Below are positions 1 through 6,860 of a DNA stretch of 9,161 bases, in pieces. The stretch is taken from NCBI GenBank assembly GCA_003170035.1, contig PMZX01000160.1, positions 1 to 9,161 of the forward strand, given 5' to 3'. The notes below the pieces were generated by a model that worked only from the letters and a program-made list of their open reading frames with translations, had not been told where the DNA came from and ran no database searches. The position numbers and the translations under genes are program-made. Each line of letters starts with the position of its first letter. The stretch's first letter is position 1. Source of the DNA: Myxococcales bacterium. Lineage in GTDB: Bacteria > Myxococcota_A > Polyangia > Fen-1088.

Positions 1-405
1 TCGATCCTTGTTGATCGACAAGATGCGGCCCAACCAGAACACGCGGCGCTCGACCATCGCGAGGATCTGGCGAGCGAGCGACGACGCCCGCGTGCTACGC
101 GGCCAGCCGGTGAGGAGCATCAGGGCCACGAGCGCGAGCGCCACGCTGAGCGCCGTGAGAAGGATTGCCAAGACATCGAGTAGAACTGCGGGCGCCGTCG
201 CATGCCACTCGGCGAGGCGCGGCGCCACCATGTACCACGACAAGAGGCTCGCCACGACCGTGACGACGAGAAAACCCACGATCAGGGCGAAGAAAAGACG
301 CTTCGGGGCTGCCGCGTCGGGCGTGACATGGCCATCCCAATCGCGCCACTCGTCGCCCAGTTTCGGGCTCCGTTCGCCATCGGAGGTGTTCGCGTCCGCG
401 TGCAC
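1..405 (-). CDS. Two-helix membrane protein, probably DUF116 family (N-terminal 135 residues, cut by window edge)
   Basis: An open frame of 135 codons runs from a GTG at 405 to the left edge. An in-frame TGA lies four codons upstream of that GTG, so this is the first usable start; no clear Shine-Dalgarno precedes it. The N-terminus (residues 1-35) is polar and acidic. Two hydrophobic helices follow at about 37-58 and 74-98, then a basic stretch, and the visible part ends in FWLGRILSINKDR. That ending resembles the region just after the membrane anchor in DUF116 proteins, whose cysteine-rich domain would lie beyond the edge. DUF116 proteins have no firmly established function; in several bacteria, as I recall, they sit near fmt or rsmB. 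The hydrophobic pattern appears only in this frame. Two competing minus-strand frames over the same bases are Arg/Pro-rich and look like shadows. The gene is real with good confidence; the family name is tentative because the diagnostic domain is missing. Confidence 0.65.
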   Translation of the reverse strand, partial: MHADANTSDGERSPKLGDEWRDWDGHVTPDAAAPKRLFFALIVGFLVVTVVASLLSWYMVAPRLAEWHATAPAVLLDVLAILLTALSVALALVALMLLTGWPRSTRASSLARQILAMVERRVFWLGRILSINKDR

Positions 406-529
406 GGCGTCCGGTCATCTGCAAGAAGCGCACCTCGCGTAGCGACGCTCTCGTGTTTGCGCTGTCTCTCCAATCTGTGAAACATGACGGGGGGATAGGC
501 CAATGAGCGGGCGCATCGCCGCTGTGCGA

Positions 530-553
530 AGCCGCCCATTGCGGTGGGCGGCT
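530..553. repeat. Perfect 9-bp stem hairpin between the LiaF-like and DUF116-like genes
   Basis: AGCCGCCCA (530-538) and TGGGCGGCT (545-553) are exact reverse complements around a 6-base loop. The hairpin lies about 65 bases past the stop codon of the LiaF-like gene and about 125 bases before the start of the next gene on the same strand. No T-run follows on either strand, so it is not a canonical intrinsic terminator. It could slow polymerase, protect an mRNA 3' end, or be a protein site. The rest of 406-618 shows no gene and no promoter I can support. Confidence 0.5.
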
Positions 554-618
554 CCGCGCAGGAGTGCAGAATCGCACGTGCGGGGCCTGTGCGCCGCCGG
601 CGAGCAGCCTGGCCAGGC

Positions 619-1314
619 CTATTGGCCACCGGGATCGCGCCGATTCAGTTGCCTAATCTTCCTCCGCATCGCGCGTCGCTCCGCGCGAAGGGCGTGGCGT
701 TCTTCGTGGCGATGGTGCCAGTGCAAGGCCTCGCCGGGCAGGCGTGTATCGATCTGCACGCCCCCGAACAGGACGCGTCCTCGCACCCTCAGCAGCGGCG
801 ACGAAGGATCGGGATTCGCAGGCGCGCGGTTGAGGCTTTCGAAGCCGCCCAGGATCGCCACCCCATGACACTCCACCGCCAGGGTCGGGGGTACGATGAT
901 CTGCACACCGCCAAACACGGCTTTGATCTCCACTTCGACAACGCCATCGGGGAAGCGGGCATCGCGCAGATCCACTTGCACGCCGCCGAATACCACCCTG
1001 ATCTTGAGCCGGCGGGGCAGCGGTCTCGGTCCCGAGAACTGGCTGCCACTGAAAATGGCGGTGATTTCCTGATGCCCCGGGAAGTCACTGGTGTGGGCCA
1101 GTGCCTGCGCCGTCCCGTCTGCCTCCGCCAGATCGTCCACCAGTTGATTTATCGACGCGATGGTATTCCGCTCATGCGCCAGGGTCAGGCGGCGTTCGAA
1201 TTCGTCTATGTTCAGGCGATCGTGCGCGAAGGCGTCGGACAAACGGGCAACGACCTTTTCGCGTTCCGCGACGAGGCCCGGGGGAGAAAGAGTGGTGCGA
1301 GGAGGGTCGGCCAT
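619..1314 (-). CDS. DUF1707 domain + LiaF-like (DUF2154) beta-repeat protein
   Basis: This 231-residue protein has an N-terminal DUF1707-type helical segment (about residues 14-64, with the pattern AEREKVVARLSDAFAHDRL followed by DEFERRL). Four GGV-type beta repeats follow: VVFGGVQVDLRDA at 108, AVFGGVQIIVPP at 132, AILGGFESLN at 153 and VLFGGVQIDTR at 181. The pattern fits the C-terminal domain of LiaF, the membrane-linked regulator of the LiaRS cell-wall stress system in Firmicutes. No membrane helix is visible, unlike true LiaF, so the protein should be cytosolic or peripheral. The tail (about 198-227) is rich in His, Arg and Glu. I chose the ATG at 1314 because it places DUF1707 about 14 residues from the N-terminus, as is usual. 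An in-frame GTG at 1368 would add 18 residues and start 3 bases after the tsaC stop; neither start has a good Shine-Dalgarno. The domain call is firm; the role is unknown and envelope-stress sensing is only inferred. Confidence 0.8.
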   Translation of the reverse strand: MADPPRTTLSPPGLVAEREKVVARLSDAFAHDRLNIDEFERRLTLAHERNTIASINQLVDDLAEADGTAQALAHTSDFPGHQEITAIFSGSQFSGPRPLPRRLKIRVVFGGVQVDLRDARFPDGVVEVEIKAVFGGVQIIVPPTLAVECHGVAILGGFESLNRAPANPDPSSPLLRVRGRVLFGGVQIDTRLPGEALHWHHRHEERHALRAERRAMRRKIRQLNRRDPGGQ

Positions 1315-1371
1315 GGGAATTAGGCCATCATAGCGCTCATCGCGTGTGGCCGCGATGATGTCGGCCACCGC

Positions 1372-1947
1372 TCAAACACCCGTCAGGACCACCGCTCCCC
1401 GGCGCAAAATCTCCACGCGCTCACCGCGCACGCGGGCCAGGGTGCTGGGCCGACCGCCTGGTGTCGCGCCGCCGTCGAGAATCGAGCAGATCGGCGCGGC
1501 GAAATAGGCGGCGACTTCGCTAGCTGTGCGGGATGGCGGGGCGCCGGCGGGGTTGGCGCTGGTGGCCGTGATGGGGCGGCCAAGCGCAACCACCAACGCT
1601 TGCGCGAGTGCATGGGACGATACGCGAACCGCCACGTAGCCGTCGGCCACAATCGACGCAGGCAAGCCCGGGCGCGCGGGCAGTGCCAGGGTCAGTGGTC
1701 CGGGCCAGTATTGCGCCATCAGTCGCTCGGCCAGCGGCGAAACTTCGCTGCACAGTGAAGACAACATCTCGCGCCCGGAAACCAGGAGAGGGAAAGCCTT
1801 CTCTGCCTCCCGCCCTTTCAAGACGCACAGCCTGGCCAGTGCGCCCTCGTCGACTGCGTCGACAGCCAGGCCGTAGAAGGTCTCGGTCGGATAGGCGACG
1901 ATTTCGCCGCGAACAATTGCGGCGGCTGCCGCGGCGGCCTTTACCAT
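1372..1947 (-). CDS. tsaC: L-threonylcarbamoyladenylate synthase (TsaC/Sua5/YrdC family)
   Basis: This 191-residue protein of the YrdC fold makes threonylcarbamoyl-AMP from threonine, bicarbonate and ATP, the first step of the t6A37 modification of ANN-decoding tRNAs in the cytosol. Family marks are YPTETFYGLAVDA at 19-31, KGR at 44-46, WPGPLTLAL at 81-89 (a substrate-pocket signature), the AVRV strand at 106-109, and ITATSAN at 126-132. The length fits the single-domain TsaC form, without the extra Sua5 C-terminal domain. The N-terminus has an alanine run (residues 4-10). The ATG overlaps the end of purE by 7 bases (ATGGTAA), and a GAGGTG about 8 bases upstream, inside purE, is a good ribosome site, so translation is probably coupled. 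A housekeeping gene placed in a purine operon is notable but both activities are constitutive needs. The family call is firm; tsaC versus sua5 naming is a matter of length. Confidence 0.93.
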   Translation of the reverse strand: MVKAAAAAAAIVRGEIVAYPTETFYGLAVDAVDEGALARLCVLKGREAEKAFPLLVSGREMLSSLCSEVSPLAERLMAQYWPGPLTLALPARPGLPASIVADGYVAVRVSSHALAQALVVALGRPITATSANPAGAPPSRTASEVAAYFAAPICSILDGGATPGGRPSTLARVRGERVEILRRGAVVLTGV

Positions 1948-2444
1948 TTCTCGCGCACCTCGGCGTCGGCCTCCAGCACCTTTTGCAGCCGCGCCTCGCG
2001 TTCGGCTGCCACGGCCTTGGCCAGCGCGGGATCGCCGAGCGCAATGATCTGCGCAGCCAGCAGGCCCGCGTTCTCGGCACCACCAATGGCCACAGTCGCC
2101 ACGGGAATTCCTGGGGGCATCATTGCTGTGGACAGAAGCGCGTCCATGCCTTGCAGGCTGCCGGACACAATGGGTACGCCGATCACCGGGTGAGTGGTGT
2201 GGGCGGCCACAGCGCCAGCCAGGTGGGCTGCGCCGCCCGCGCCGCAGATGAAGACCTTGGTGCCGGCCTTGGCTGTGTCGCGCACATAGGCCGCGGTGTG
2301 CTCGGGCGTGCGATGGGCTGATAGCACGCGCACGTCCACGCTGAGGCCCAGCTTGCGGCAGACCTGCGCTGCCGGCTTCATGATCTCGAGGTCAGATTTC
2401 GACCCCATCAAAACTGCTACGTCGCTTCCTAGCTTTCCACTCAT
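1941..2444 (-). CDS. purE: N5-carboxyaminoimidazole ribonucleotide mutase (PurE, class I-like)
   Basis: This 167-residue cytosolic enzyme moves the carboxyl group of N5-CAIR to give CAIR in de novo purine synthesis. Visible motifs are the phosphate-binding GSKSD (14-18), SAHRTPEH with the catalytic-type His44 (42-49), GAGGAAHLAG (68-77), and the MP-x-GIPVATVAIGGAENAGLLAAQI region (109-133). SAHRTP plus GGAAHL point to the bacterial class I enzyme, which normally works with PurK; no purK is in this window. The loop after VAIG is two residues shorter than the AIGKAG form of E. coli, as also seen, from memory, in Thermotoga PurE. The ATG at 2444 is chosen because it overlaps the purD stop as ATGA and has GAGGA five bases upstream; a longer frame to 2492 adds 16 unconserved residues inside purD and is rejected. 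The stop overlaps tsaC. Confidence 0.95.
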   Translation of the reverse strand: MSGKLGSDVAVLMGSKSDLEIMKPAAQVCRKLGLSVDVRVLSAHRTPEHTAAYVRDTAKAGTKVFICGAGGAAHLAGAVAAHTTHPVIGVPIVSGSLQGMDALLSTAMMPPGIPVATVAIGGAENAGLLAAQIIALGDPALAKAVAAEREARLQKVLEADAEVREKW

Positions 2445-3760
2445 GTTCGTCCTCGCAGGCCAATGTCTTTTCGATAGTGCATGCCGTTCCACTGAATGCG
2501 GCCAATGCCACTGTAGGCGCGAGCGCGTGCTCCGTCGAGATCGGTGCCCCGCGCGGTTATGCCCAGCACGCGGCCGCCACTGGTCAGCAGATGCTGCCCG
2601 TCGCGCTTGGTGCCGGCGTGAAACACGACCAGTTCTGTGCCCTCGCCGGCAAGCTGGCCGTCTTCCGCCAGACCGTTAATCATGTCGCCACTTCGCACCT
2701 TGCCTGGGTATCCCGCGGCTGCCAGTACCACGCACACGGCGATGCCGGGCGACCAGGTCGGCGAAGCGTCCGGCAGCTTGCCCTGGGCCGCGGCGAGCAG
2801 CCATGGCACAAGGTCATCTTCCATGCGCGGCAACACGGCTTGCGTCTCGGGATCGCCGAAGCGGCAGTTCCATTCGATGACCATGGGACCGCGATCAGGG
2901 GTCAGCATGAGCCCGCCGTAGAGCAGCCCGCGAAACGGCCGGCCCATGGCAGCCATGGCAGCCACGGTGGGCGCGAAGATTCTTTGGGCGATGCGCTCGG
3001 TGAGAGCGGCGTCCACCAAAGGCGAGGGCGAATAGGCGCCCATGCCACCGGTGTTGGGACCGCGATCCCCATCGAACACCGCCTTGTGATCTTCTGCCGT
3101 GGCCAACAGCACGAAGCGTTCGCCGTCGCACAGGGCCATCATGGAACACTCGCGGCCGGTGAGGCGTTCTTCAATCACCACGCGCGCGCCGGCGTCGCCA
3201 AAGCTGCGGTCCTGTAGCATGGCGCGGGCAGCGGCCTTGGCTTCGTCGTGCGAAGACGCGACCACCACACCCTTGCCCGCGCACAGTCCGTCGGCCTTGA
3301 CCACGACATCGCCCGGCTGGCTGTCGATGAAGGCCTCGGCCGCTGCCAGGTCGTCGAAGCTGCCGTAGGCCGCGGTGGGAACGCCCGCGCGCTTCATCAG
3401 ATCCTTGGCAAACTTCTTCGATCCTTCGATCTCGGCCGCGGCTCGCGACGGCCCGAAGAACGCGATGCCCAGTTTGGCAAAGGCATCGCCCAGTCCCTTG
3501 GTCAGTGCTGCCTCGGGGCCGCACACCACGAAATCGATGCGCTCGCGTTCGGCCAGTGCCAAAAGGTCAGCCACAGCCTCGGCCCCCACCGGCGCCAGAC
3601 TGACCTTGCCAGCGCCCGGCCCTTTGCTGCGCCCCAGAGCCTCGATGCCGGGATTGCCCGGCGCGGCCACCAGTCGATCGCACAGCGGGCTTTGCAACAG
3701 TTTCCAGGCCAGTGCGTGCTCGCGCCCGCCCGAGCCGACGAGAAGAATCCTGTGTCCCAT
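2441..3760 (-). CDS. purD: Phosphoribosylamine-glycine ligase (GAR synthetase, PurD)
   Basis: This 439-residue ATP-grasp enzyme joins glycine to 5-phosphoribosylamine using ATP, step two of purine synthesis. The N-terminal domain opens with [17 protein letters not shown] (5-21) and carries GPEAALTKG (81-89). The ATP-grasp core shows [10 protein letters not shown] (113-122), [16 protein letters not shown] (152-167), [12 protein letters not shown] (234-245) and [12 protein letters not shown] (294-305), in which Glu296 and Asn298 are the expected metal ligands. The C-terminal domain contains [11 protein letters not shown] (395-405). Length is close to E. coli PurD (about 430). Small departures from the commonest sequence (GGLMLT for [16 protein letters not shown] for EFNVRFGDPE) are conservative. 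It lies 11 bases after purH with no obvious Shine-Dalgarno and overlaps purE by four bases, so it is co-transcribed with both. Confidence 0.97.
   Translation of the reverse strand: MGHRILLVGSGGREHALAWKLLQSPLCDRLVAAPGNPGIEALGRSKGPGAGKVSLAPVGAEAVADLLALAERERIDFVVCGPEAALTKGLGDAFAKLGIAFFGPSRAAAEIEGSKKFAKDLMKRAGVPTAAYGSFDDLAAAEAFIDSQPGDVVVKADGLCAGKGVVVASSHDEAKAAARAMLQDRSFGDAGARVVIEERLTGRECSMMALCDGERFVLLATAEDHKAVFDGDRGPNTGGMGAYSPSPLVDAALTERIAQRIFAPTVAAMAAMGRPFRGLLYGGLMLTPDRGPMVIEWNCRFGDPETQAVLPRMEDDLVPWLLAAAQGKLPDASPTWSPGIAVCVVLAAAGYPGKVRSGDMINGLAEDGQLAGEGTELVVFHAGTKRDGQHLLTSGGRVLGITARGTDLDGARARAYSGIGRIQWNGMHYRKDIGLRGRT
2450..2454 (-). promoter_or_regulatory. Ribosome binding site of purE inside the end of purD
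   Basis: GAGGA on the minus strand lies five bases before the ATG at 2444. It supports that start over the upstream in-frame ATG at 2492 and fits coupled translation through the ATGA overlap. Confidence 0.7.
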
Positions 3761-3771
3761 GGAGAAACTGG

Positions 3772-5325
3772 CTAGTGCCGGAAGTGGCGCTCGCCGGTGA
3801 AGACGAGGGCAATCTTGTGCTCGTCGGCTGCGGCGATGACCTCGGCGTCGCGCACCGATCCGCCGGGCTCGATGATGGCGGTGACGCCGGCCTTGGCCGC
3901 TTCGTCAATGCCGTCGCGGAAGGGAAAGAAGGCATCCGAGGCGAGCACCGAGCCGGCCAGGGGCGAGCGCGCCTTGGACACGGCCAGCTTGACCGAGTCC
4001 ACGCGCGACATCTGGCCCGCGCCCACGCCCAGGGTGCGGCCGCCGCCCACGAACACGATCGCGTTGGACTTCACGTGCTTGGCCACGCGCCAGCCGAAGT
4101 CGAGGTCAGCCAGTTCCTGCGCCGTGGGCTTGCGCGCCGACACGACCTTGCCCGCCGACGCCGCACAGGTGGTGATGTCGCTCGACTGAACCAGCATGCC
4201 ACCCGAGATAGCGCGCAGGTCGAGTTGCCCGGCCGCACCTGGCGCCAGCTTGGCGCGCAGTAGGCGCAGGTTCTTCTTGCTGGCGAAAACCTGCAAGGCC
4301 TCGGGCGTGTAGTCAGGCGCCACCACGCATTCCAGGAAACCTTCGCCCATCATGCGCGCCAGATCAGCGTCGGCAGTGCGGTTGAAGGCCACGATACCGC
4401 CAAAGGCAGACGCCGGATCGGTTTCCTTGGCCAGGCGGAAGGCCTCGTTGATGCCTTTTTCGGACACGGCGATGCCGCAGGGATTGGTGTGTTTGATGAT
4501 GCACGCCGCGGGGGTTTCAAATTCTGCGCACAGCTTCATGGCTGCATCGAGGTCGAGCAGGTTGTTGTAGGACAGTTCCTTGCCCTGCAAGACTTCGGCC
4601 TTGGCCAGCGACATCCCGGAGGGCGCATCCCACGAATAGAACGCCGCCTTCTGGTGGGGATTCTCGCCATACCGGAGCACTCGCTCGAGGTGCAGCGACG
4701 GGTGCATGGTGGCCGGAAAATCCGAGGTGACGCTGCCGTCGTCCGCGAGGCGGCCGAGGTGGCTGGCGATGGCGCCGTCGTAGGCAGCGGTGTGGGCAAA
4801 GGCCTTGCGGCAGAGTTCGAAGCGCAGAGCGCCCGAAACCTCACCCTTGCTTTCGATCTCGCGCAGCACGCGGTCGTAATCCTCGGGATCGACCACCACG
4901 GCCACCCGTTCGTGGTTCTTGGCTGCCGAGCGCACCATGGCCGGGCCGCCGATGTCGATGTTCTCGATGACTTCCTCGAAGGCCGCCCCGCGCGCCACGG
5001 TCTCGCGGAACGGATACAGGTTCACCACCACAAGATCGATGCGATGGATCTTGTGCTCCTTCATCTGTTTTTCGTGCTCGGCCGTGGGCCGGCCCAAGAT
5101 GCCGCCGTGCACGAGCGGGTGCAGGGTCTTCACCCGGCCATCGAGCATCTCGGGAAAGCTGGTGAAGTCGCTCACATCACGCACGGTGAGCCCGGCCTCG
5201 CGCAGCGAGCGCGCCGTGCCTCCGGTCGACAGAATCTCGACGCCAAGTTTTGCCAACCGACGGCCGAGATCCACAACGCCGGTCTTGTCCGAGACCGAGA
5301 TGAGGGCGCGCGCTACTTTGCTCAT
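3772..5325 (-). CDS. purH: Bifunctional AICAR formyltransferase / IMP cyclohydrolase (PurH)
   Basis: This 517-residue enzyme does the last two steps of IMP synthesis: formylation of AICAR by 10-formyl-THF, then ring closure. The N-terminal IMP cyclohydrolase domain (about 1-200) shows [10 protein letters not shown] (7-16), STGGTA (33-38), [10 protein letters not shown] (61-70) and [11 protein letters not shown] (96-106). The C-terminal transformylase domain shows RYGENPHQ (218-225), [10 protein letters not shown] (251-260), the catalytic pair Lys278-His279 in KHTNPCG (278-284), DPASAFGG (303-310) and the typical C-terminus TGERHFRH (510-517). Length and motif order match the family with no break. 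It is the first gene of the minus-strand cluster. Its ATG has no clear Shine-Dalgarno (AAAAGCCGACCC precedes it), so initiation may rely on a weak or leader-dependent site; I could not identify a promoter in the spacer with confidence. Confidence 0.97.
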   Translation of the reverse strand: MSKVARALISVSDKTGVVDLGRRLAKLGVEILSTGGTARSLREAGLTVRDVSDFTSFPEMLDGRVKTLHPLVHGGILGRPTAEHEKQMKEHKIHRIDLVVVNLYPFRETVARGAAFEEVIENIDIGGPAMVRSAAKNHERVAVVVDPEDYDRVLREIESKGEVSGALRFELCRKAFAHTAAYDGAIASHLGRLADDGSVTSDFPATMHPSLHLERVLRYGENPHQKAAFYSWDAPSGMSLAKAEVLQGKELSYNNLLDLDAAMKLCAEFETPAACIIKHTNPCGIAVSEKGINEAFRLAKETDPASAFGGIVAFNRTADADLARMMGEGFLECVVAPDYTPEALQVFASKKNLRLLRAKLAPGAAGQLDLRAISGGMLVQSSDITTCAASAGKVVSARKPTAQELADLDFGWRVAKHVKSNAIVFVGGGRTLGVGAGQMSRVDSVKLAVSKARSPLAGSVLASDAFFPFRDGIDEAAKAGVTAIIEPGGSVRDAEVIAAADEHKIALVFTGERHFRH

Positions 5326-5511
5326 GGGTCGGCTTTTATCACAACATCAGGCGCGCTTGGGAGGCACGATGAAAACATAGCCAGGTTGGCAGGTTGGCGG
5401 ATCGGCGCCCGCTCGGATTGCGCCTGCACTCAGTGCGTGCACAAGAGTTTTCTTCTATGTCACTTGTTCGTTACCTGTGCCGGTCAGGCTGGAGACCAGG
5501 AGGTTCGACGC
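5326..5511. other. Divergent spacer between purH and the acidic small gene
   Basis: This stretch must hold the purH promoter (minus) and the promoter of the small plus-strand gene. I see no convincing -35/-10 pair on either strand. It contains an 11-base palindrome GCACTCAGTGC at 5426-5436 flanked by GTGCAC at 5437-5442, and a direct 8-base duplication (AGGTTGGC twice, about 5383-5398). None of these matches an operator I know; the E. coli PurR site pattern is absent, and there is no recognisable purine riboswitch. Confidence 0.4.
5498..5503 (+). promoter_or_regulatory. Perfect Shine-Dalgarno AGGAGG before the small acidic gene
   Basis: AGGAGG is the only full consensus ribosome site I noticed in the window. 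It lies 8 bases before an ATG at 5512 that opens only Met-Ser-stop, and 13 bases before the ATG at 5517 that opens the 63-codon gene. It is strong support that this strand is translated here. Confidence 0.7.
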
Positions 5512-5520
5512 ATGTCATGA
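5512..5520 (+). other. Two-codon start-stop leader ORF (ATG TCA TGA)
   Basis: The ATG with the best spacing to the AGGAGG is followed by one serine codon and TGA. The stop overlaps the next ATG (5517-5519) as ATGA. Ribosomes that begin here would stop with the start codon of the small gene in reach, so the downstream frame may be read by re-initiation. The alternative is that the 13-base spacing is tolerated and the short frame is accidental. Confidence 0.4.
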
Positions 5521-5708
5521 CCGACAACAATTCGAATCCAGGGGGAGAGTACGACGACGAGGTCGTGGCAGATGGGATGTGCGATGACGATGACGATGTC
5601 CCGCCCGCTCCGCGGGTACCTGCGCCGCTGGGCTTCCGAGAATCCTCGCTGTGGGCGGAGGCCATCGCCCGAATCCGCGCCGCGAGACCCCGCGGCGAGT
5701 CTTCGTAG
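5517..5708 (+). CDS. Small acidic protein of unknown function (63 residues)
   Basis: I do not recognise a family. The N-terminal half is strongly acidic and polar, with a run of five aspartates at residues 23-27 and a lone cysteine at 22. A proline-rich linker follows (PPAPRVPAP, 29-37). The C-terminal third (39-60) reads like an amphipathic helix, with Trp46, Ala and Ile on one side and several arginines. There is no signal peptide or membrane segment, so it is probably a cytosolic binding peptide or adaptor with a disordered acidic tail; this is inference. Support for a real gene is the consensus Shine-Dalgarno upstream, GC-ending codons through most of its length, and the lack of a better frame here. 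It stands alone: divergent from purH and convergent with pit, with 22 bases between the stops. It could still be a chance frame, since the codon count is low. Confidence 0.5.
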   Translation: MTDNNSNPGGEYDDEVVADGMCDDDDDVPPAPRVPAPLGFRESSLWAEAIARIRAARPRGESS

Positions 5709-5730
5709 GCCGTCGTCGAGCCGACCGGGA

Positions 5731-6747
5731 TCACGCGCCCAGGGCGCGCGCGATGAAGTAGGTGATGGCGGCCATCAGGGCGGACGCGGGAATGGTGAAG
5801 ATCCAGGCCCAGAGAATGCGGCTGGCCAGGCCCCAGCGCACCCGGCCCGGGTTGGAGACAGAGCCCACGCCGACGATGGCGCCGGTGATTGTGTGCGTGG
5901 TGGACACCGGAATGCCTAGTTGCGTGGCGATGAAGATGGCCAGCGAGCCGCCGGTTTCGGCGCAGAAGCCGCCGAACGGGCGCAGCTTGGTCAGCCGCAT
6001 GCCCATGGTCTTCACGATTCGCCAACCACCCGCCATGGTGCCGAGGCCCATGGCGGCGTGGCACGAGAGAACAATCCACAGGGGGAAATTCGACGTGCCG
6101 GGGAAGGTCTTGCCCAGCAGCCCCTGCGAGTAGAGCAGCACCGCGATGATTCCCATCGTCTTCTGGGCGTCGTTACCGCCGTGGTTGAGGCTGAAGGCCG
6201 AGGCGGACAGAAACTGCAGCCGACGGAACCACTTGTCCACCCGGCCCGGGGTCTGCCTGCGCAATAGCCACGAGCATCCAATCATCAGAATTCCAGCGCC
6301 GAGATAGCCGAGCAGAGGGGAGATGAAGATGAACGCGGCGGTGGCGCCGATCTTGTTCCAGCCCAGGATGCCCAGGCCCGCCTTGGAAACGCCTGCCCCG
6401 ATCAGCCCGCCCACCAGGGCGTGCGACGAACTGGATGGCAGCCCCCACCACCAGGTCAGCAGATTCCAGGCGATGGCACCAGCCAGCGCACCGATGATAA
6501 CAGCCACGTCCACCACCGCGGGGTCGATGATCCCCTTGCCGATGGTGCTGGCCACGTGCAGCTTGAACAGCGCGAAGGCGATAAAGTTGAAGAACGCCGC
6601 CCACAGCACGGCACGGAATGGCGTGAGCACGCGGGTGGATACGATGGTGGCAATCGAGTTGGCCGCATCGTGAAAGCCGTTGATGAAATCGAACCCGAGC
6701 GCGGCCACCACCACCGCGACGATGAGCAACAGATGCCCAGCGCTCAT
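5731..6747 (-). CDS. pit: PiT-family inorganic phosphate transporter
   Basis: This 338-residue integral membrane protein takes up phosphate (as metal-phosphate or with a cation) across the inner membrane. The two inverted family repeats are visible: GFDFINGFHDAANSIAT (18-34) near the N-terminus, and SLNHGGNDAQKTMG (186-199) in the second half. GLPSSSSHALVGG (102-114) and GIPVSTTHTITGAIVG (278-293) are the matching conserved loops. About ten hydrophobic helices are spread along the chain. It is the short bacterial form, lacking the long central loop of E. coli PitA (about 500 residues). The ATG at 6747 starts just before the first helix; a frame reaching 6783 would add 12 Arg/Pro-rich residues made from the leader hairpin and is unlikely. 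No DUF47/PhoU-like partner gene sits beside it, which is common elsewhere. It diverges from a PhoB-type regulator, suggesting phosphate-linked control. Confidence 0.93.
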   Translation of the reverse strand: MSAGHLLLIVAVVVAALGFDFINGFHDAANSIATIVSTRVLTPFRAVLWAAFFNFIAFALFKLHVASTIGKGIIDPAVVDVAVIIGALAGAIAWNLLTWWWGLPSSSSHALVGGLIGAGVSKAGLGILGWNKIGATAAFIFISPLLGYLGAGILMIGCSWLLRRQTPGRVDKWFRRLQFLSASAFSLNHGGNDAQKTMGIIAVLLYSQGLLGKTFPGTSNFPLWIVLSCHAAMGLGTMAGGWRIVKTMGMRLTKLRPFGGFCAETGGSLAIFIATQLGIPVSTTHTITGAIVGVGSVSNPGRVRWGLASRILWAWIFTIPASALMAAITYFIARALGA

Positions 6748-6758
6748 GGCTCGCTCAC

Positions 6759-6781
6759 GCGCCCGCGGAAGGTGCGGGCGC
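6759..6781 (-). promoter_or_regulatory. Strong hairpin in the pit leader, 11 bases before the start codon
   Basis: GCGCCCGC (6759-6766) and GCGGGCGC (6774-6781) form a perfect 8-bp GC stem with a 7-base loop, ACCUUCC on the mRNA. It covers the area just upstream of where a ribosome site would lie, and no strong Shine-Dalgarno is present between it and the ATG. It could limit translation of pit or stabilise the message. No T-run follows, so it is not an intrinsic terminator. Confidence 0.5.
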
Positions 6782-6860
6782 ACCGACCGGCTACTCGCGT
6801 GCTGGCTTTGCTGACGGTCATGTATGGGTTCGCAGTTAGTCAGCTTCGAGCGTCGGTTGC

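Noticed and set aside
573..582. Palindrome CGCACGTGCG as an operator
   Set aside because: Ten bases, single copy, in GC-rich DNA; expected by chance often enough that I cannot support a role.
95..629. Minus-strand frames of 160 and 115 codons at 95-577 and 282-629
   Set aside because: Arg/Pro-rich and out of phase with the frame that carries two clean membrane helices and continues to the edge (1-405).
544..1323. 259-codon plus-strand open frame
   Set aside because: Antisense to the DUF1707/LiaF-like gene, whose repeated GGV motifs only make sense on the minus strand.
2477..3775. Two long plus-strand frames (2477-3217 and 3248-3775)
   Set aside because: Both are antisense to purD, with no motifs; typical third-position shadows in GC-rich DNA.
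4489..5520. 343-codon plus-strand open frame
   Set aside because: Shadow of purH and its leader; His/Gly/Arg-rich composition with no recognisable domain, while purH is complete on the other strand.
5734..5748. Palindrome CGCGCCC-A-GGGCGCG as a terminator between convergent genes
   Set aside because: It lies in the last codons of pit, allows only a short stem with a three-base loop, and has no T-run on either strand.
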